From Nitrospira sp. CR1.1 (GTDB lineage: Bacteria; Nitrospirota; Nitrospiria; Nitrospirales; Nitrospiraceae): a stretch of DNA of 64,000 nt. The notes beneath the pieces are model-generated. The model was given only the letters and a program-made list of their open reading frames with translations. It did no database searches and was not told where the DNA came from. Both the position numbers and the translations under genes were made by a program. This document shows, piece by piece, positions 27,149 to 37,034 of the stretch (positions are counted from its first letter, which is position 1; every line of letters starts with the position of its first letter). The stretch is from positions 53,796 through 117,795 of the forward strand of contig WIAF01000012.1 of the NCBI GenBank assembly GCA_014055465.1, written 5' to 3'.

Positions 27149-28036
27149 TTATTTCAGGGCCTCTGCTCCGCCCACGATATCCATGAGTTCTTTGGTGATA
27201 GCCGCCTGGCGGGTCTTGTTGTAATACAGAGTGACTTTTTTGATCAGCTGACCGGCATTGCGGGTGGCGCCGTCCATCGCCGCCATGCGTGCGCCATGTT
27301 CCGCGGCTGCCGACTCCAACAAAATTCGGTACGTTTGAATCTGAAAATGCTTTGGCACCAACGCGTTCAACAATTCGGCCTCATCCGGCTCGTATAAGTA
27401 GCTGCCACCGGTGGCAGCCTGCTCCGTCCCGTTGGGCGCAGCGCCGAACTCAACGGCCGCGTCGATAGGGAATAATTTCTCGACGATCACGCGCTGTTGG
27501 ATCGCAGACTTGAACTCGTTGTACACCACATAGAGTTCGTCAAACGTGCCTGTGACGAAATTTTCAGTCAGGTCACCACCGATGTCGATGGCATGCTCAA
27601 AGCTCAACTTATCGAAAATCCCCGTCCACTCCTGCCTGATCGGCCATGACCGGCGGCGGAAATAATCCCGGCCCTTGCGTCCGATCAGGCTGAGATTGAC
27701 CGACAAGCCTTGCGATTCGCATTGCCGGACAAACTCGGCGCTCTTTCTGACAATGTTACCGTTGAAGCCGCCGCAGAGACCGCGATCGCTCGTGACGACG
27801 AGGATTTCGATCTTCTTTCCTTCCCGCTTTTGGAGCAACGGATGGGACGTACGATTCACACGTTGGCTGAGATTGCTCAGCACGCCACGCATTTTGTGCG
27901 CATACGGACGCGCGGCCAGAATACGATCCTGCGAGCGCTTGAGCTTCGCCGCCGCGACCATCTTCATGGCCTTCGTGATTTTCTGCGTATTCTTGAAGGC
28001 GGCGATTTTCCGCCGCAGAGATTGTAAGCTCGGCAT
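27149..28036 (-). CDS. atpG: ATP synthase F1 gamma subunit
   Basis: 295 residues. MPSLQSLRRKIAAFKNTQKITKAMKMVAAAKL at the N-terminus and the C-terminal ARMAAMDGATRNAGQLIKKVTLYYNKTRQAAITKELMDIVGGAEAL helix are diagnostic; together they form the rotor coiled coil. The middle has DRGLCGGFNGN. Small lengthening versus E. coli in the central domain. Located between atpA and atpD. Confidence 0.97.
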   Translation of the reverse strand: MPSLQSLRRKIAAFKNTQKITKAMKMVAAAKLKRSQDRILAARPYAHKMRGVLSNLSQRVNRTSHPLLQKREGKKIEILVVTSDRGLCGGFNGNIVRKSAEFVRQCESQGLSVNLSLIGRKGRDYFRRRSWPIRQEWTGIFDKLSFEHAIDIGGDLTENFVTGTFDELYVVYNEFKSAIQQRVIVEKLFPIDAAVEFGAAPNGTEQAATGGSYLYEPDEAELLNALVPKHFQIQTYRILLESAAAEHGARMAAMDGATRNAGQLIKKVTLYYNKTRQAAITKELMDIVGGAEALK

Positions 28037-28101
28037 TCGTGTACGCTCTCAGCCCGTCGTGCTTCAGCGCTCAGCTCGCTGCTGAACGGTGACGCGTGGG
28101 G

Positions 28102-29619
28102 CTATTTTGCTCCGTAGCCCATTTTCTGCTTGAAGGTCCCGATGATTTCTTTCAGCTTGCCGCCCACCTTATCGTCGATTTTCCCGACAGTGGCGATGTC
28201 TTTTCGCATGTCCTGGTGGTTCTGCCCGACGTAATGGAGCAGATCGGCCTCGAATTGCAACACCTTGTCCACAGGCACATCATCCAAGAATCCGTTGACG
28301 CCGGCATAAATCGACAACACCTGATCGGCGACTGGCATCGGCTTATATTGCCCTTGCTTGAGCAGCTCCACCATACGGACACCGCGGGCGAGCTGCATCT
28401 GAGTGGCCTTGTCGAGTTCGCTGCCGAACTGGGAGAAGGCGGCCATTTCGCGGTACTGTGCAAGATCCAATCGGAGCGTACCGGCGACCTGCTTCATGGT
28501 CTTGATCTGCGCGGAGCCGCCGACGCGGGACACCGACAGACCGACGTTAATCGCCGGACGGATACCGGAATAGAACAAATCGCTGCCGAGATAAATCTGG
28601 CCGTCTGTGATCGAGATGACGTTGGTCGGAATATACGCCGACACGTCGCCGGCCTGAGTCTCAATAATCGGAAGGGCCGTCAAACTGCCGCCGCCCAATT
28701 TATCGCTCAATTTTGCCGCACGCTCCAAAAGACGAGAGTGCAGATAAAACACGTCGCCGGGATAGGCCTCACGACCGGGCGGACGACGGAGCAACAAAGA
28801 CAGCTGTCGATAGGCAACGGCGTGCTTCGACAAATCGTCGTAGACGATCAGCGCGTGTTTGCCGTTATCGCGGAAATACTCACCGATCGCGGCGCCCGCA
28901 AACGGGGCCAAGAACTGCATCGGTGCAGGATCGCTGGCAGTAGCCGCCACGACCATGCTGTACTCCATGGCATGGTTCTCTTCGAGGGTCTTCACCACGC
29001 GTGCGACGGTCGACCGTTTCTGGCCAACGGCAACGTAGATACAGAAGACGCCAAGGCCCTTCTGATTGATAATGGTGTCGACGGCGATCGCGGTCTTTCC
29101 GGTCTGCCGGTCCCCGATGATCAACTCACGCTGACCGCGACCGATGGGGATCATGGCATCGATGGCCTTGATGCCCGTCTGCAACGGTTCCCGCACGGAC
29201 TGCCTGGTATTCACGCCTGGCGCCACCACTTCGATGCGTGACGAATGTTGGGAGTTGATCGGGCCCTTGCCATCGATCGGCTGTCCGATGGCGTTGACCA
29301 CCCGTCCGACCAGCGCTTCACCCACGGGGATTTCGGCAATTCGGCCGGTGCGCTTGACAGGATCACCTTCCTTGATCCCGACATCGTCGCCCATCAGCAC
29401 GGCGCCGACATTGTCTTCTTCAAGGTTCAAGGCGATGCCGTACAGTCCGCCCGGGAATTCGAGCATTTCTCCGGCCATGGCGCCGTCGAGTCCGTAGACT
29501 TTCGCAATACCGTCTCCGACCTGAATGACCGAACCGGTCTGGCTCACATCGACTTGTTGATCGAACCCCTTGATCTTCTCTTTAATGATGGAGCTGATCT
29601 CTTCTGCCTTGATCTGCAT
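28102..29619 (-). CDS. atpA: ATP synthase F1 alpha subunit
   Basis: 505 residues. Walker [10 protein letters not shown], the alpha-specific [18 protein letters not shown] region and the [13 protein letters not shown] signature with the catalytic arginine finger are present. Non-catalytic nucleotide-binding subunit of F1. It begins 3 bases after the atpH stop, so the two are coupled. Confidence 0.98.
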   Translation of the reverse strand: MQIKAEEISSIIKEKIKGFDQQVDVSQTGSVIQVGDGIAKVYGLDGAMAGEMLEFPGGLYGIALNLEEDNVGAVLMGDDVGIKEGDPVKRTGRIAEIPVGEALVGRVVNAIGQPIDGKGPINSQHSSRIEVVAPGVNTRQSVREPLQTGIKAIDAMIPIGRGQRELIIGDRQTGKTAIAVDTIINQKGLGVFCIYVAVGQKRSTVARVVKTLEENHAMEYSMVVAATASDPAPMQFLAPFAGAAIGEYFRDNGKHALIVYDDLSKHAVAYRQLSLLLRRPPGREAYPGDVFYLHSRLLERAAKLSDKLGGGSLTALPIIETQAGDVSAYIPTNVISITDGQIYLGSDLFYSGIRPAINVGLSVSRVGGSAQIKTMKQVAGTLRLDLAQYREMAAFSQFGSELDKATQMQLARGVRMVELLKQGQYKPMPVADQVLSIYAGVNGFLDDVPVDKVLQFEADLLHYVGQNHQDMRKDIATVGKIDDKVGGKLKEIIGTFKQKMGYGAK

Positions 29620-29621
29620 GG

Positions 29622-30161
29622 CTACTCCTTGGTCAACACACGCTGCATGGCGCTCAGTCGGCCCCGGACCGTGCTGTCTACGACGGTGCTGCCCAGGCGG
29701 ATATGGAGGCCGGCGACATGTTCAGGTTCTGTATGGAAAGTGACATCGACATCGCGCTTCAACAGATCGCGCAACCGGGTGGTGATCCGATCCTGCTCGG
29801 TTGCAGGCAGCGCATTGGCGGATGACACGAGCACTTGCTGCGTCCCCTTGGATTCATCTACCAGCTTAGCAAAGGCCTCGGCGATGTCGGGCAGGAAACT
29901 GACGCGATTCTTTTTTACCAACTGATCGAGGAACCGCTTGACGACCGGTGGACATCCAAGCTTGGTAGCCACTTCGATCAGCACACTGAGCTTGGTGCCT
30001 TCAGGGAACACAGGAGAGGCCACGGCATGCCGCAATTCGGCTGAATGCGTAAAGGCCTCCCCAAGTCCATTCAGGGCCAAGCGGGCCGGCTCGATGCTTG
30101 GGTTATCAAGAAGTTCGAACAGAGCTTTTGCGTATCGACGTGCGACGGCTGTCTTAATCAC
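29622..30161 (-). CDS. atpH: ATP synthase F1 delta subunit
   Basis: 179 residues. [14 protein letters not shown] opens the OSCP/delta family fold, and [26 protein letters not shown] closes it. It joins F1 to the peripheral stalk. First gene of the cluster; no F0 genes (a, b, c subunits) lie upstream, so the membrane sector must be encoded elsewhere. A promoter candidate is at 30240-30269. Confidence 0.95.
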   Translation of the reverse strand: MIKTAVARRYAKALFELLDNPSIEPARLALNGLGEAFTHSAELRHAVASPVFPEGTKLSVLIEVATKLGCPPVVKRFLDQLVKKNRVSFLPDIAEAFAKLVDESKGTQQVLVSSANALPATEQDRITTRLRDLLKRDVDVTFHTEPEHVAGLHIRLGSTVVDSTVRGRLSAMQRVLTKE

Positions 30162-30239
30162 AATACCTATCCGCTACGGTTAACCGTGTTTTGATCAAAC
30201 AGGAAGCTTGCGTGCGGTGGGCACGACAAAAAGCGCGCC

Positions 30240-30269
30240 AAGTTAGCATTCAAACGCGGGCACTGTCAA
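30240..30269 (-). promoter_or_regulatory. Promoter candidate for atpHAGDC
   Basis: Read on the minus strand: TTGACA (perfect -35, 30264-30269), 18-base spacer, then TGCTAACTT, an extended -10 (TG one base before TAACTT at 30240-30245). It lies about 80 bases before the atpH start. Confidence 0.5.
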
Positions 30270-30410
30270 GGAGGATCCCATACATGAGAGAGATGACTGG
30301 CTGCGAGATGACCGCCAGACCGGCTGGGAAAAGCGGTGTTGAAGAGAGGCGACCGGGGGCACCTTCATGAGAAGGGACTCGCGCGGGGGCTGAAACGAAA
30401 AGGGCACAGC

Positions 30411-31493
30411 CTAGCTGCGTTGAATGATGCCGCCGCCGAGGACACGATCTCCGCGATAAAAGACCGCTGACTGTCCGGGACTCAGCGCCCGTTGCGGCTG
30501 GTGAAATTGAATCTGCAGCGCCCCTGCGGCTGAAGGCAGAAGCGTCGCGGCGGCCGGTGGAGTGGCATACCGGATTTTCACCTCCACATCGACGGGCTGA
30601 CGACCGATACCCGTATCGAACAGACTGAGATCCGCCACAGTGCAATCGGACTGCACGAGCTGCTCGTCTGCGCACAACACCACCTCGCCTGATTCGGGAA
30701 TCACTTTCTGCACGTACAGTCTCTGCCCGACCGCAATACCCAATCCGCGTCGCTGTCCCGGCGTGTAAAAGGCTATCCCTTCGTGCCGGCCCAACACTTC
30801 ACCATCCACGCCCACAAAGGATCCCGGCTGCTTGAGCTCTGGCCGTTCCTGCTCGAGGAACGTACGATAATCGCCCTGGCTCACAAAACAAATCTCCTGG
30901 CTCTCCTTGAGCTCTTCCACCGGCAATCCCAGGGATTCCGCTTCCTTCCACACGTGGCTTTTTTGCATCTCTCCGACCGGGAACAACAGCTTTGGCAGCC
31001 AGTCCGACTGAATGCGGTACAGAAAATAGCTCTGGTCTTTGCGTGCATCGAAAGCCCGGTGCAGCGACCATTGCCCCCCCGCCTGCTGCACGCGCGCGTA
31101 ATGCCCGGTCGCCACGTAGTCCATGCCCCGCTCCTGCGCCAAGGCATAGAGGGAACGGAGTTTCACCCGCTCGTTGCACCGCACACAGGGATTGGGAGTA
31201 GTACCGGCGGCATACCCCGCGACAAAATCATCGATGACGCCCTGCTGAAATACCTCGCGGCGATCGACAACCTCATAGGAAATGCGCAGGCGCTCCGCGA
31301 CAAACTTCGCAATCCCGATCTTGCAGCAGCCGCGCTCTTCCCAGCGCTTGGAAACCGCGGCCTGCTCGTCTTCATGCTCCCACACCTGGAGGGTGACGCC
31401 GTGGACTTCATACCCTTGCTGGACGAGCAAGGAGGCAGCGACGGAGCTATCCACTCCGCCGCTCATACCTAGCAGCACTGTCTGACGTGTCAT
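30411..31493 (-). CDS. mnmA: tRNA-specific 2-thiouridylase
   Basis: Makes 2-thiouridine at tRNA position 34. 360 residues. PP-loop GMSGGVDSSVAA (9-20) binds ATP; the catalytic pair is Cys103 (NPCVRCN) and Cys202 (SQEICFV). The VTGHYAR-type and PGQRRGLGI family blocks are also present. A CC pair at 56-57 follows the PP-loop region as often seen. It is 33 bases from the bactofilin gene on the same strand and belongs functionally with mnmE and mnmG further upstream, all acting on wobble uridine 34. Confidence 0.96.
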   Translation of the reverse strand: MTRQTVLLGMSGGVDSSVAASLLVQQGYEVHGVTLQVWEHEDEQAAVSKRWEERGCCKIGIAKFVAERLRISYEVVDRREVFQQGVIDDFVAGYAAGTTPNPCVRCNERVKLRSLYALAQERGMDYVATGHYARVQQAGGQWSLHRAFDARKDQSYFLYRIQSDWLPKLLFPVGEMQKSHVWKEAESLGLPVEELKESQEICFVSQGDYRTFLEQERPELKQPGSFVGVDGEVLGRHEGIAFYTPGQRRGLGIAVGQRLYVQKVIPESGEVVLCADEQLVQSDCTVADLSLFDTGIGRQPVDVEVKIRYATPPAAATLLPSAAGALQIQFHQPQRALSPGQSAVFYRGDRVLGGGIIQRS

Positions 31494-31525
31494 AACTGAT
31501 ACCGGGAGAACAATGAGCCGGGCAC

Positions 31526-31981
31526 TTACGGCTCTTGGGTTTTGACTTTGCCGCGATGGGCGACGAGGTCGCGCACGCCCGGATCCTGCGGAGAACCGAA
31601 TTCGGAAGACTCATCCTCCGACCACTTCTCAGCGCCCATATTACTCATACCGTGAAAATGCGCGCCTTCCTCGATCGTGATCACGGGACTCTGGATGTCC
31701 CCGATGAGAATCCCGGGCTTTTGAATTTCCACCTTCTGCTGGGCAGTAATCGAGCCCTTCACGCGTCCGCTGATTTCCACGGACCCGGCGGCGATCACGC
31801 CTTTGATCACGGCGCTTTCCCCGACGATCACCGCGCCACCCGTGTGAACCTCCCCCTCGACGCGGCCATCGATACGAACGGTTCCGTCAAAGGTGACGAT
31901 GCCTTTAAAACTCGTTCCCTTCCCGAGAAACGTAAACTTATCGGATTCCGCGACGGACTGCTTTTTGGTCTCACCCCACAT
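31526..31981 (-). CDS. Bactofilin (copy 2)
   Basis: 151 residues, polymer-forming cytoskeletal protein (DUF583). A short polar N-terminus leads into the beta-helix core: FLGKGTSFKGIVTFDGTVRIDG, then EGEVHTGGAVIVGESAVIKG, ending with ITIEEGAHFHG. The C-terminal tail is acidic then basic. Bactofilins form nucleotide-free filaments that scaffold cell-pole or wall proteins. Partner gene is the bactofilin at 32.1 kb, and parA-parB lie upstream on the same strand. Confidence 0.92.
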   Translation of the reverse strand: MWGETKKQSVAESDKFTFLGKGTSFKGIVTFDGTVRIDGRVEGEVHTGGAVIVGESAVIKGVIAAGSVEISGRVKGSITAQQKVEIQKPGILIGDIQSPVITIEEGAHFHGMSNMGAEKWSEDESSEFGSPQDPGVRDLVAHRGKVKTQEP

Positions 31982-32112
31982 CAGCGTCCTCCTTCACGCA
32001 CCCCACGACGGTGACCGGCCGTGGCGCGGACTGAAATGGAACTCTAGTGATGCCGACTTCCGGCACGGAAGGCCGGCGGCACTCTGTCCAACGACTTCGT
32101 GATCGAACCGGA

Positions 32113-32589
32113 CTAGCTGTTGACGAGCTTGACGCCCTGTCCGCGCGAAGTCCCTTGCGGTTCGCGGGTTCCAGTCTGACTCATCTCCAATGTACCATTG
32201 AACACAACACCCTCTTCCATCGCCAGCAACGGAGCCTTGACGCCGGCGTTCACCACCGCGGGCGCGCGCAACTTCACCTTCTCGCGCGCACTGATGTCGC
32301 CGGTAATCTTTCCCTTGCATACCACCGTGCCGGCCGTGATTTTCGCCGTGAGGACCGCGTCCTCACCGACCAACAGGACTCCCTCGGTATGAATCTCCCC
32401 GTCCAGGTTGCCGTCGATACGCACCGTGCCGTTGTAGGAAATGACGCCCTTAAAGCTCACGCCCTTCCCGACAAAGGCATTGATCTCTTCGTTCCCTTCG
32501 CGGGGTGCCGCAGATTCTAAATTTTCCATTTCACTTCCCTCGCTTTGTCCGGCTTGTCGTTTTCCTTCTGGTTTGTCCTTAATCCACAT
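32113..32589 (-). CDS. Bactofilin (copy 1)
   Basis: 158 residues with the same core (VGKGVSFKGVISYNGTVRIDG, GEIHTEGVLLVGEDAVLTAK, EEGVVFNGTLEMS) and longer charged N- and C-terminal tails. It follows parB by 138 bases and precedes the second bactofilin by 131 bases, all on the minus strand. In Myxococcus bactofilins encoded near parAB organise the ParABS machinery; the same linkage here suggests, but does not prove, an equivalent role. Confidence 0.92.
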   Translation of the reverse strand: MWIKDKPEGKRQAGQSEGSEMENLESAAPREGNEEINAFVGKGVSFKGVISYNGTVRIDGNLDGEIHTEGVLLVGEDAVLTAKITAGTVVCKGKITGDISAREKVKLRAPAVVNAGVKAPLLAMEEGVVFNGTLEMSQTGTREPQGTSRGQGVKLVNS

Positions 32590-32727
32590 GGTTCATCCCT
32601 CCAAACAAATAACCACACGCTTCACGGCCGACCGGCAATGTTTACCGTTCCGATCGATGGCTCATAGAGATTCCGTCGGCATTGTACTCCGGTCAAACCG
32701 CAAAAATCTGCCCTGAAATTGCCGCTG

Positions 32728-33579
32728 CTAACCGTTGAGCAACCGTTCGACTACCCCGTCCAATTCCTCCGGAGAGAAATAGTGAATGATGATCTTGCCG
32801 CCGCGTCGGCCTTTCTGAACATCCACCCTGGTGCCAAGGCGTTTCTGCAGCCGCTCTTCGAGATCGGAACGTAACGGCGCCCGCATTGGACGCTTCCCCG
32901 TCTTTTTTGCCTCGGCGTGATCCTGGACCAACCGCTCGGCCTCCCGCACCGACAGTTGCCCGCTCACGATCTGTGTTGCCAAACTGATTTGCGCAGCCGG
33001 CGTCATTAGGCCAAGGATCACTTTGGCGTGCCCTGTAGATAATTGGTCTGCCTCGATCATGTGTTGCACTTCGACGGGAAGCGACGTCAATCGCAACATA
33101 TTCGCGACCGACGACCGGTCGCAGGCTACCTTTTGCGCAATCGCCTCCTGCGTGAGGCTGAATTCATTCAGCATGCGCTGATATGCCCGCGCGGTCTCCA
33201 TGGGGTTCAGATCATCACGCTGAAGATTCTCTACCAGCGCCAGCACCATGGACTCCTGATCGGACACATTTCGGATCAGAGCCGGAATCTTCTGCATTCC
33301 CGCCAACTTAGCAGCTCTCAGGCGACGCTCTCCCGCGATCAATTCATACATGCCGTCGCCCTTCCTGCGCACCAGAATGGGTTGCAGCAGGCCATTCTGC
33401 TTGAGCGAAGCCGTCAGCTCAGCCAGCTCGACCTCGGAGAATTGCTGCCTTGGCTGAAAGCGATTAGGGACCACGGCCTCCAACCGCAACTCCTGAACAT
33501 CTCCCCGCTCGGGATCGGCCGTGCTGCGACCGGTCGGCAACAGAGCGTCGAGACCTCTACCGAGGGCTTTTTTCTCCAT
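32728..33579 (-). CDS. parB: Chromosome-partitioning protein ParB
   Basis: 283 residues. KKALGRGLDALLP at the N-terminus is the ParA-contacting motif; the ParB/Srx CTP-binding core has GERRLRAAKLAG, ENLQRDDLNPMETA and the helix-turn-helix SLTQEAIAQKVACDRSSVANMLRL; a C-terminal dimerisation helix ends the protein. ParB loads at parS and slides as a CTP clamp. The ATG at 33579 lies inside the end of parA (23-base overlap), so expression is coupled. Two parS sites lie about 0.8 and 1.5 kb upstream. Confidence 0.96.
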   Translation of the reverse strand: MEKKALGRGLDALLPTGRSTADPERGDVQELRLEAVVPNRFQPRQQFSEVELAELTASLKQNGLLQPILVRRKGDGMYELIAGERRLRAAKLAGMQKIPALIRNVSDQESMVLALVENLQRDDLNPMETARAYQRMLNEFSLTQEAIAQKVACDRSSVANMLRLTSLPVEVQHMIEADQLSTGHAKVILGLMTPAAQISLATQIVSGQLSVREAERLVQDHAEAKKTGKRPMRAPLRSDLEERLQKRLGTRVDVQKGRRGGKIIIHYFSPEELDGVVERLLNG

Positions 33580-34333
33580 GGACCACAAACTCCTTGGCTA
33601 GGGAAAGATAGGCTTGGGCGCCGGATGATGCCATGTTGTAGAGCAACGCCGGACGGCCGTAACTCGGGGCCTCCGCCAACGTGACGTTACGAGGAATCAT
33701 CGTGTGATACACCGATTCGCCGAAATGGCCTCGTATTTGCTCAACAACTTGGCGTGCAAGCGAATTGCGCGCGTCATACATCGTCAGCACGATGCCCTCA
33801 ATCTCCAAATTCGGATTCAGCGACTGCTTGAGACGACTGATGCTCTCCATGAGTCGTCCGAGCCCTTCCATGGCGTAATATTCGCACTGCACGGGAATAA
33901 GCACGGAGTGGGCAGCCACCATTGCGTTGATGGTGAGAAGGCCGAGGGCAGGCGGGCAATCCAGAAAAATAGTATCATAGCGATCAGCAACTTCGGCCAA
34001 GGCTTCCTTGAGCCGCTGCTCTCTGCCCTCCATGTTCACCAGCTCAACTTCAGCGCCGGCCAGGTGGGAATTTGCCGGGACCAATGACAAACCATTCACC
34101 GCAGTCTGCATGGCAAGAGAACTAATACTTTCTTGAACAATCAGGGCATTGTAGATCGTTTTTCCCAGCGACATGGCATCCACACCAAGACCGCTGGTCG
34201 CGTTTCCTTGGGGGTCAATATCAATGAGCAGGACCGATCCACCTTCAATTGCCAAGGCTGCCGCAAGATTCACTGAGGTGGTTGTTTTTCCTACTCCACC
34301 TTTTTGATTTGCAACAGCAATAATTCGAGCCAT
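33557..34333 (-). CDS. parA: Chromosome-partitioning ATPase ParA/Soj
   Basis: 258 residues from MARIIAVANQKGGVGKTT; the deviant Walker A KGGVGKTT is complete, and the Walker B LLIDIDPQGNATSG and DTIFLDCPPALGLL are intact. Binds DNA non-specifically as an ATP dimer and is released by ParB. A start at 34345 is possible but not typical. Upstream, a parS site lies 40 bases before the start codon. Confidence 0.96.
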   Translation of the reverse strand: MARIIAVANQKGGVGKTTTSVNLAAALAIEGGSVLLIDIDPQGNATSGLGVDAMSLGKTIYNALIVQESISSLAMQTAVNGLSLVPANSHLAGAEVELVNMEGREQRLKEALAEVADRYDTIFLDCPPALGLLTINAMVAAHSVLIPVQCEYYAMEGLGRLMESISRLKQSLNPNLEIEGIVLTMYDARNSLARQVVEQIRGHFGESVYHTMIPRNVTLAEAPSYGRPALLYNMASSGAQAYLSLAKEFVVHGEKSPR

Positions 34334-34372
34334 GTAAGTATCCAACCCCCTCGCGCAGCCAATTGACTCCGA

Positions 34373-34388
34373 TGTTCCACGTGGAACA
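34373..34388. promoter_or_regulatory. parS centromere site 1
   Basis: TGTTCCACGTGGAACA, a perfect 16-base palindrome, matching the parS consensus bound by chromosomal ParB (B. subtilis type TGTTNCACGTGAAACA). It lies between rsmG and parA. Confidence 0.93.
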
Positions 34389-34402
34389 TCGACTTCGCCC
34401 CA

Positions 34403-35056
34403 TCATTTTGAGAATACCGAAAGCACGCGATGCCCATACCCGGATGGAAGCTCATACTCGACTTCCTCCGCCAAAGCAAGACCAGCAAGGCTAAGACCCG
34501 TTGGAACCGGTTCAGCGCGGTACAAAATCACTTTGCCGCCTGGTTTGAGGAGTTCGGAGAGCAACTGCCCCCTCTCATCGACCTTGAACGCCCGCACCAC
34601 GATGTAATCGAATGTCCGCCGATTGGCGCGCGCTGCATACGGCTCTAACTTGGTGGCGGCAATCGTCACCTGCTGCAAACCTAGAGAACCGACGACATAC
34701 CTCAAAAATGCCCCCTTTTTCTCACTCGGCTCGAGCAGTTCCACCACTAAATCCGGCGCAACGAGTTTAAGCGGCAGACCTGGAAAGCCGGCACCAGCCC
34801 CAACATCCAACATTTCACTTTTATTCATACTATCAATGACTTTAACGCCAGCAATGGAATCGATAAAATGCTTCGCGAGGATCTCAAGATCATCGTCGAT
34901 GGACGTGAGATTGATCGCCCTATTCCACTTTTTGAGCTCACAGAAATAATTCAAAAAAAGAGGCAGGCAGGAATCAGGAAAGGGAATAGCGAGATCTGAG
35001 GCGAATCTTCGAAAGGATTCTTCGAACTGAAATGCGTCGTGTTCCACGTGGAACAA
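34403..35056 (-). CDS. rsmG: 16S rRNA (guanine-527 N7)-methyltransferase
   Basis: 217 residues. SAM-binding motif DVGAGAGFPGLPLKL and the EPSEKKGAFLRYV, KLEPYAARANRRTFDYIVVRAF blocks identify RsmG/GidB. The annotated start TTG 35056 lies inside a parS site, so the N-terminal residues FHVEH are parS read as protein; a GTG at 35047 or a later start is equally possible. Gene order mnmE-mnmG-rsmG-parA-parB is the typical origin-proximal one. Confidence 0.94.
   Translation of the reverse strand: MFHVEHDAFQFEESFRRFASDLAIPFPDSCLPLFLNYFCELKKWNRAINLTSIDDDLEILAKHFIDSIAGVKVIDSMNKSEMLDVGAGAGFPGLPLKLVAPDLVVELLEPSEKKGAFLRYVVGSLGLQQVTIAATKLEPYAARANRRTFDYIVVRAFKVDERGQLLSELLKPGGKVILYRAEPVPTGLSLAGLALAEEVEYELPSGYGHRVLSVFSK
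35040..35055. promoter_or_regulatory. parS centromere site 2
   Basis: Second perfect TGTTCCACGTGGAACA palindrome, identical to the site at 34373 and 667 bases from it, spanning the start of rsmG. Two identical sites this close make them a secure ParB-loading zone. Confidence 0.93.
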
Positions 35057-35141
35057 TTACGCGAAACACAACCAGCGGTCAAGAATGTTCTTCAGCGACG
35101 TGATATGAGACTGACGAAAATAGAAATCCCCCTGGCGCAAA

Positions 35142-37022
35142 TCAATCGCCGGCGACGGGCTGCCGCCTATGGCGTTCAATTGCCACCAGCAAGAGAGAAA
35201 TTGCAGCAGGGGTCACGCCGGAAATTCTCGAGGCTTGTCCAACAGAGGCCGGCTGTACACGCTTGAGCTTTTCCCTTACTTCGGCCGAAAACCCGGAAAC
35301 AGCGTCATAGTCAAAGCCCCCAGGGATCAGACGATGTTCGAATTTTTGCGATCGTTGAATCTGCTGCTGCTGTCGCTTGATATACCCCTCATACTTCACT
35401 TCGAGCTGAATGGCATCCCTAATCTCCGGATCCTCAACCTCAGATCCTCCGAACACTGAAGCAATCTTTTCGTAGGTCAACTCCTGGCGCCGGAGAATTT
35501 CGGCCAACGTTTGCGTTGGAGTGACGGCCCCTATCTCGAACTCTTCGAGTAACCGCCTGACTTCCGGAGTCAACTTCGGCCTTGTATCCTTGAGTCGCTG
35601 AACTTCGCGCTCAATAGCGGAGCGTTTATCCTGGAATTTTCGGTGAATCCAATCCGGAACGAGTCCGATGCGATGCCCGATATCCATAAGGCGAAGATCC
35701 GCATTGTCGTGGCGCAGCACCAGCCGATATTCCGCGCGCGAGGTAAACATGCGGTAGGGCTCTCTCGCATCTTTGGTGATCAAGTCATCAATGAGTACGC
35801 CAATGTAGGCTTGCGACCGATCGAGCACGAGTGGGGCCTCGCCTCGCAGCTTTAAGGCTGCGTTGATGCCGGCCATGATTCCCTGCGCCCCTGCTTCTTC
35901 ATAGCCAGATGTCCCGTTGATCTGACCCGCATGGTACAGCCCCTGAACGAGTTTCGTCTCCAAGGAATTATGGAGTTGGCGAGGTGGGAAATAATCGTAT
36001 TCCACCGCATAGCCCGGCTTTAAGATTTTCGCCCGATCCAGTCCGGGGATGGTTTTCAGCATGGCTGTTTGCACATCTACGGGCAAACTGGTCGAAATGC
36101 CATTCGGGTAGAATTCGTTGGTATCCAGTCCTTCCGGCTCGACGAAAATTTGATGTCGGTCCTTATCGGCAAATTTGACGACTTTGTCTTCAATCGACGG
36201 GCAATAGCGAGGGCCAACACTATCAATGACTCCGCTGAACAATGGCGATCTATCGATATTTTTAGCAATAATATCATGTGTTTGCGAGTTCGTATGCGTC
36301 AAATGACACGGGACCTGTGGCAACGGGATTCGACTGGTGCGGTAAGAAAAGGGCGGGGGCGGATCGTCACCGGGCTGGAGCTCCATGACGGAAAAATCGA
36401 TGGTATCGCGGTCCAGCCTGGGTGGAGTCCCCGTTTTCAGGCGGCCGATCTCAAATCCGAAATCCCGCATGCAATCAGACAGGTGTTCAGCGGACGCCTC
36501 TCCGGCCCTTCCCGCCGGAAAGTGACTCAGACCGATGTGGATGAGACCTTTTAAAAAAGTGCCTGACGTGAGCACCACCGCACGAGCCGGAATGTGATTG
36601 CCCGAATCGGTCACAATGCCGGTCACGGCTCCGGCCTGCGTGAGAATCCGATCAACGGTCCCGCCTCTGATGGAAAGGCCCGGTTGTGCGCGAAGTGTCT
36701 CCTGCATCACCTGGCGATATATCCTTTTATCGCACTGCGCGCGCAAGGCACGAACGGCGGGCCCTTTGCTCGTGTTGATCATCCGGAATTGGATTCCCGC
36801 CTGGTCCGTATTTCGGCCCATTTCTCCACCCAAGGCATCAATCTCTTTCACAAGATGCCCCTTGGCAATTCCTCCGATCGCGGGATTACAGGACATTTGG
36901 GCAATCCGCTCGGGATCCATGGTGAGCAACAACGTACGCGCGCCCATGCGAGCCGCCGCCAGGGCCGCTTCACAGCCCGCATGCCCCCCCCCGACCACGA
37001 TCACGTCGCACTGCTCACTCAT
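35142..37022 (-). CDS. mnmG: tRNA 5-carboxymethylaminomethyluridine synthase subunit
   Basis: 626 residues, normal length. N-terminal FAD dinucleotide motif [21 protein letters not shown], then [25 protein letters not shown] and the [11 protein letters not shown] and [14 protein letters not shown] blocks of GidA. With MnmE it installs the cmnm5 group at wobble U34 using folate and FAD. It starts 12 bases after mnmE ends, an operon, and has AAAGGA before the ATG. Origin-proximal location is typical. Confidence 0.97.
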   Translation of the reverse strand: MSEQCDVIVVGGGHAGCEAALAAARMGARTLLLTMDPERIAQMSCNPAIGGIAKGHLVKEIDALGGEMGRNTDQAGIQFRMINTSKGPAVRALRAQCDKRIYRQVMQETLRAQPGLSIRGGTVDRILTQAGAVTGIVTDSGNHIPARAVVLTSGTFLKGLIHIGLSHFPAGRAGEASAEHLSDCMRDFGFEIGRLKTGTPPRLDRDTIDFSVMELQPGDDPPPPFSYRTSRIPLPQVPCHLTHTNSQTHDIIAKNIDRSPLFSGVIDSVGPRYCPSIEDKVVKFADKDRHQIFVEPEGLDTNEFYPNGISTSLPVDVQTAMLKTIPGLDRAKILKPGYAVEYDYFPPRQLHNSLETKLVQGLYHAGQINGTSGYEEAGAQGIMAGINAALKLRGEAPLVLDRSQAYIGVLIDDLITKDAREPYRMFTSRAEYRLVLRHDNADLRLMDIGHRIGLVPDWIHRKFQDKRSAIEREVQRLKDTRPKLTPEVRRLLEEFEIGAVTPTQTLAEILRRQELTYEKIASVFGGSEVEDPEIRDAIQLEVKYEGYIKRQQQQIQRSQKFEHRLIPGGFDYDAVSGFSAEVREKLKRVQPASVGQASRISGVTPAAISLLLVAIERHRRQPVAGD

Positions 37023-37034
37023 GCCGACATCCTT

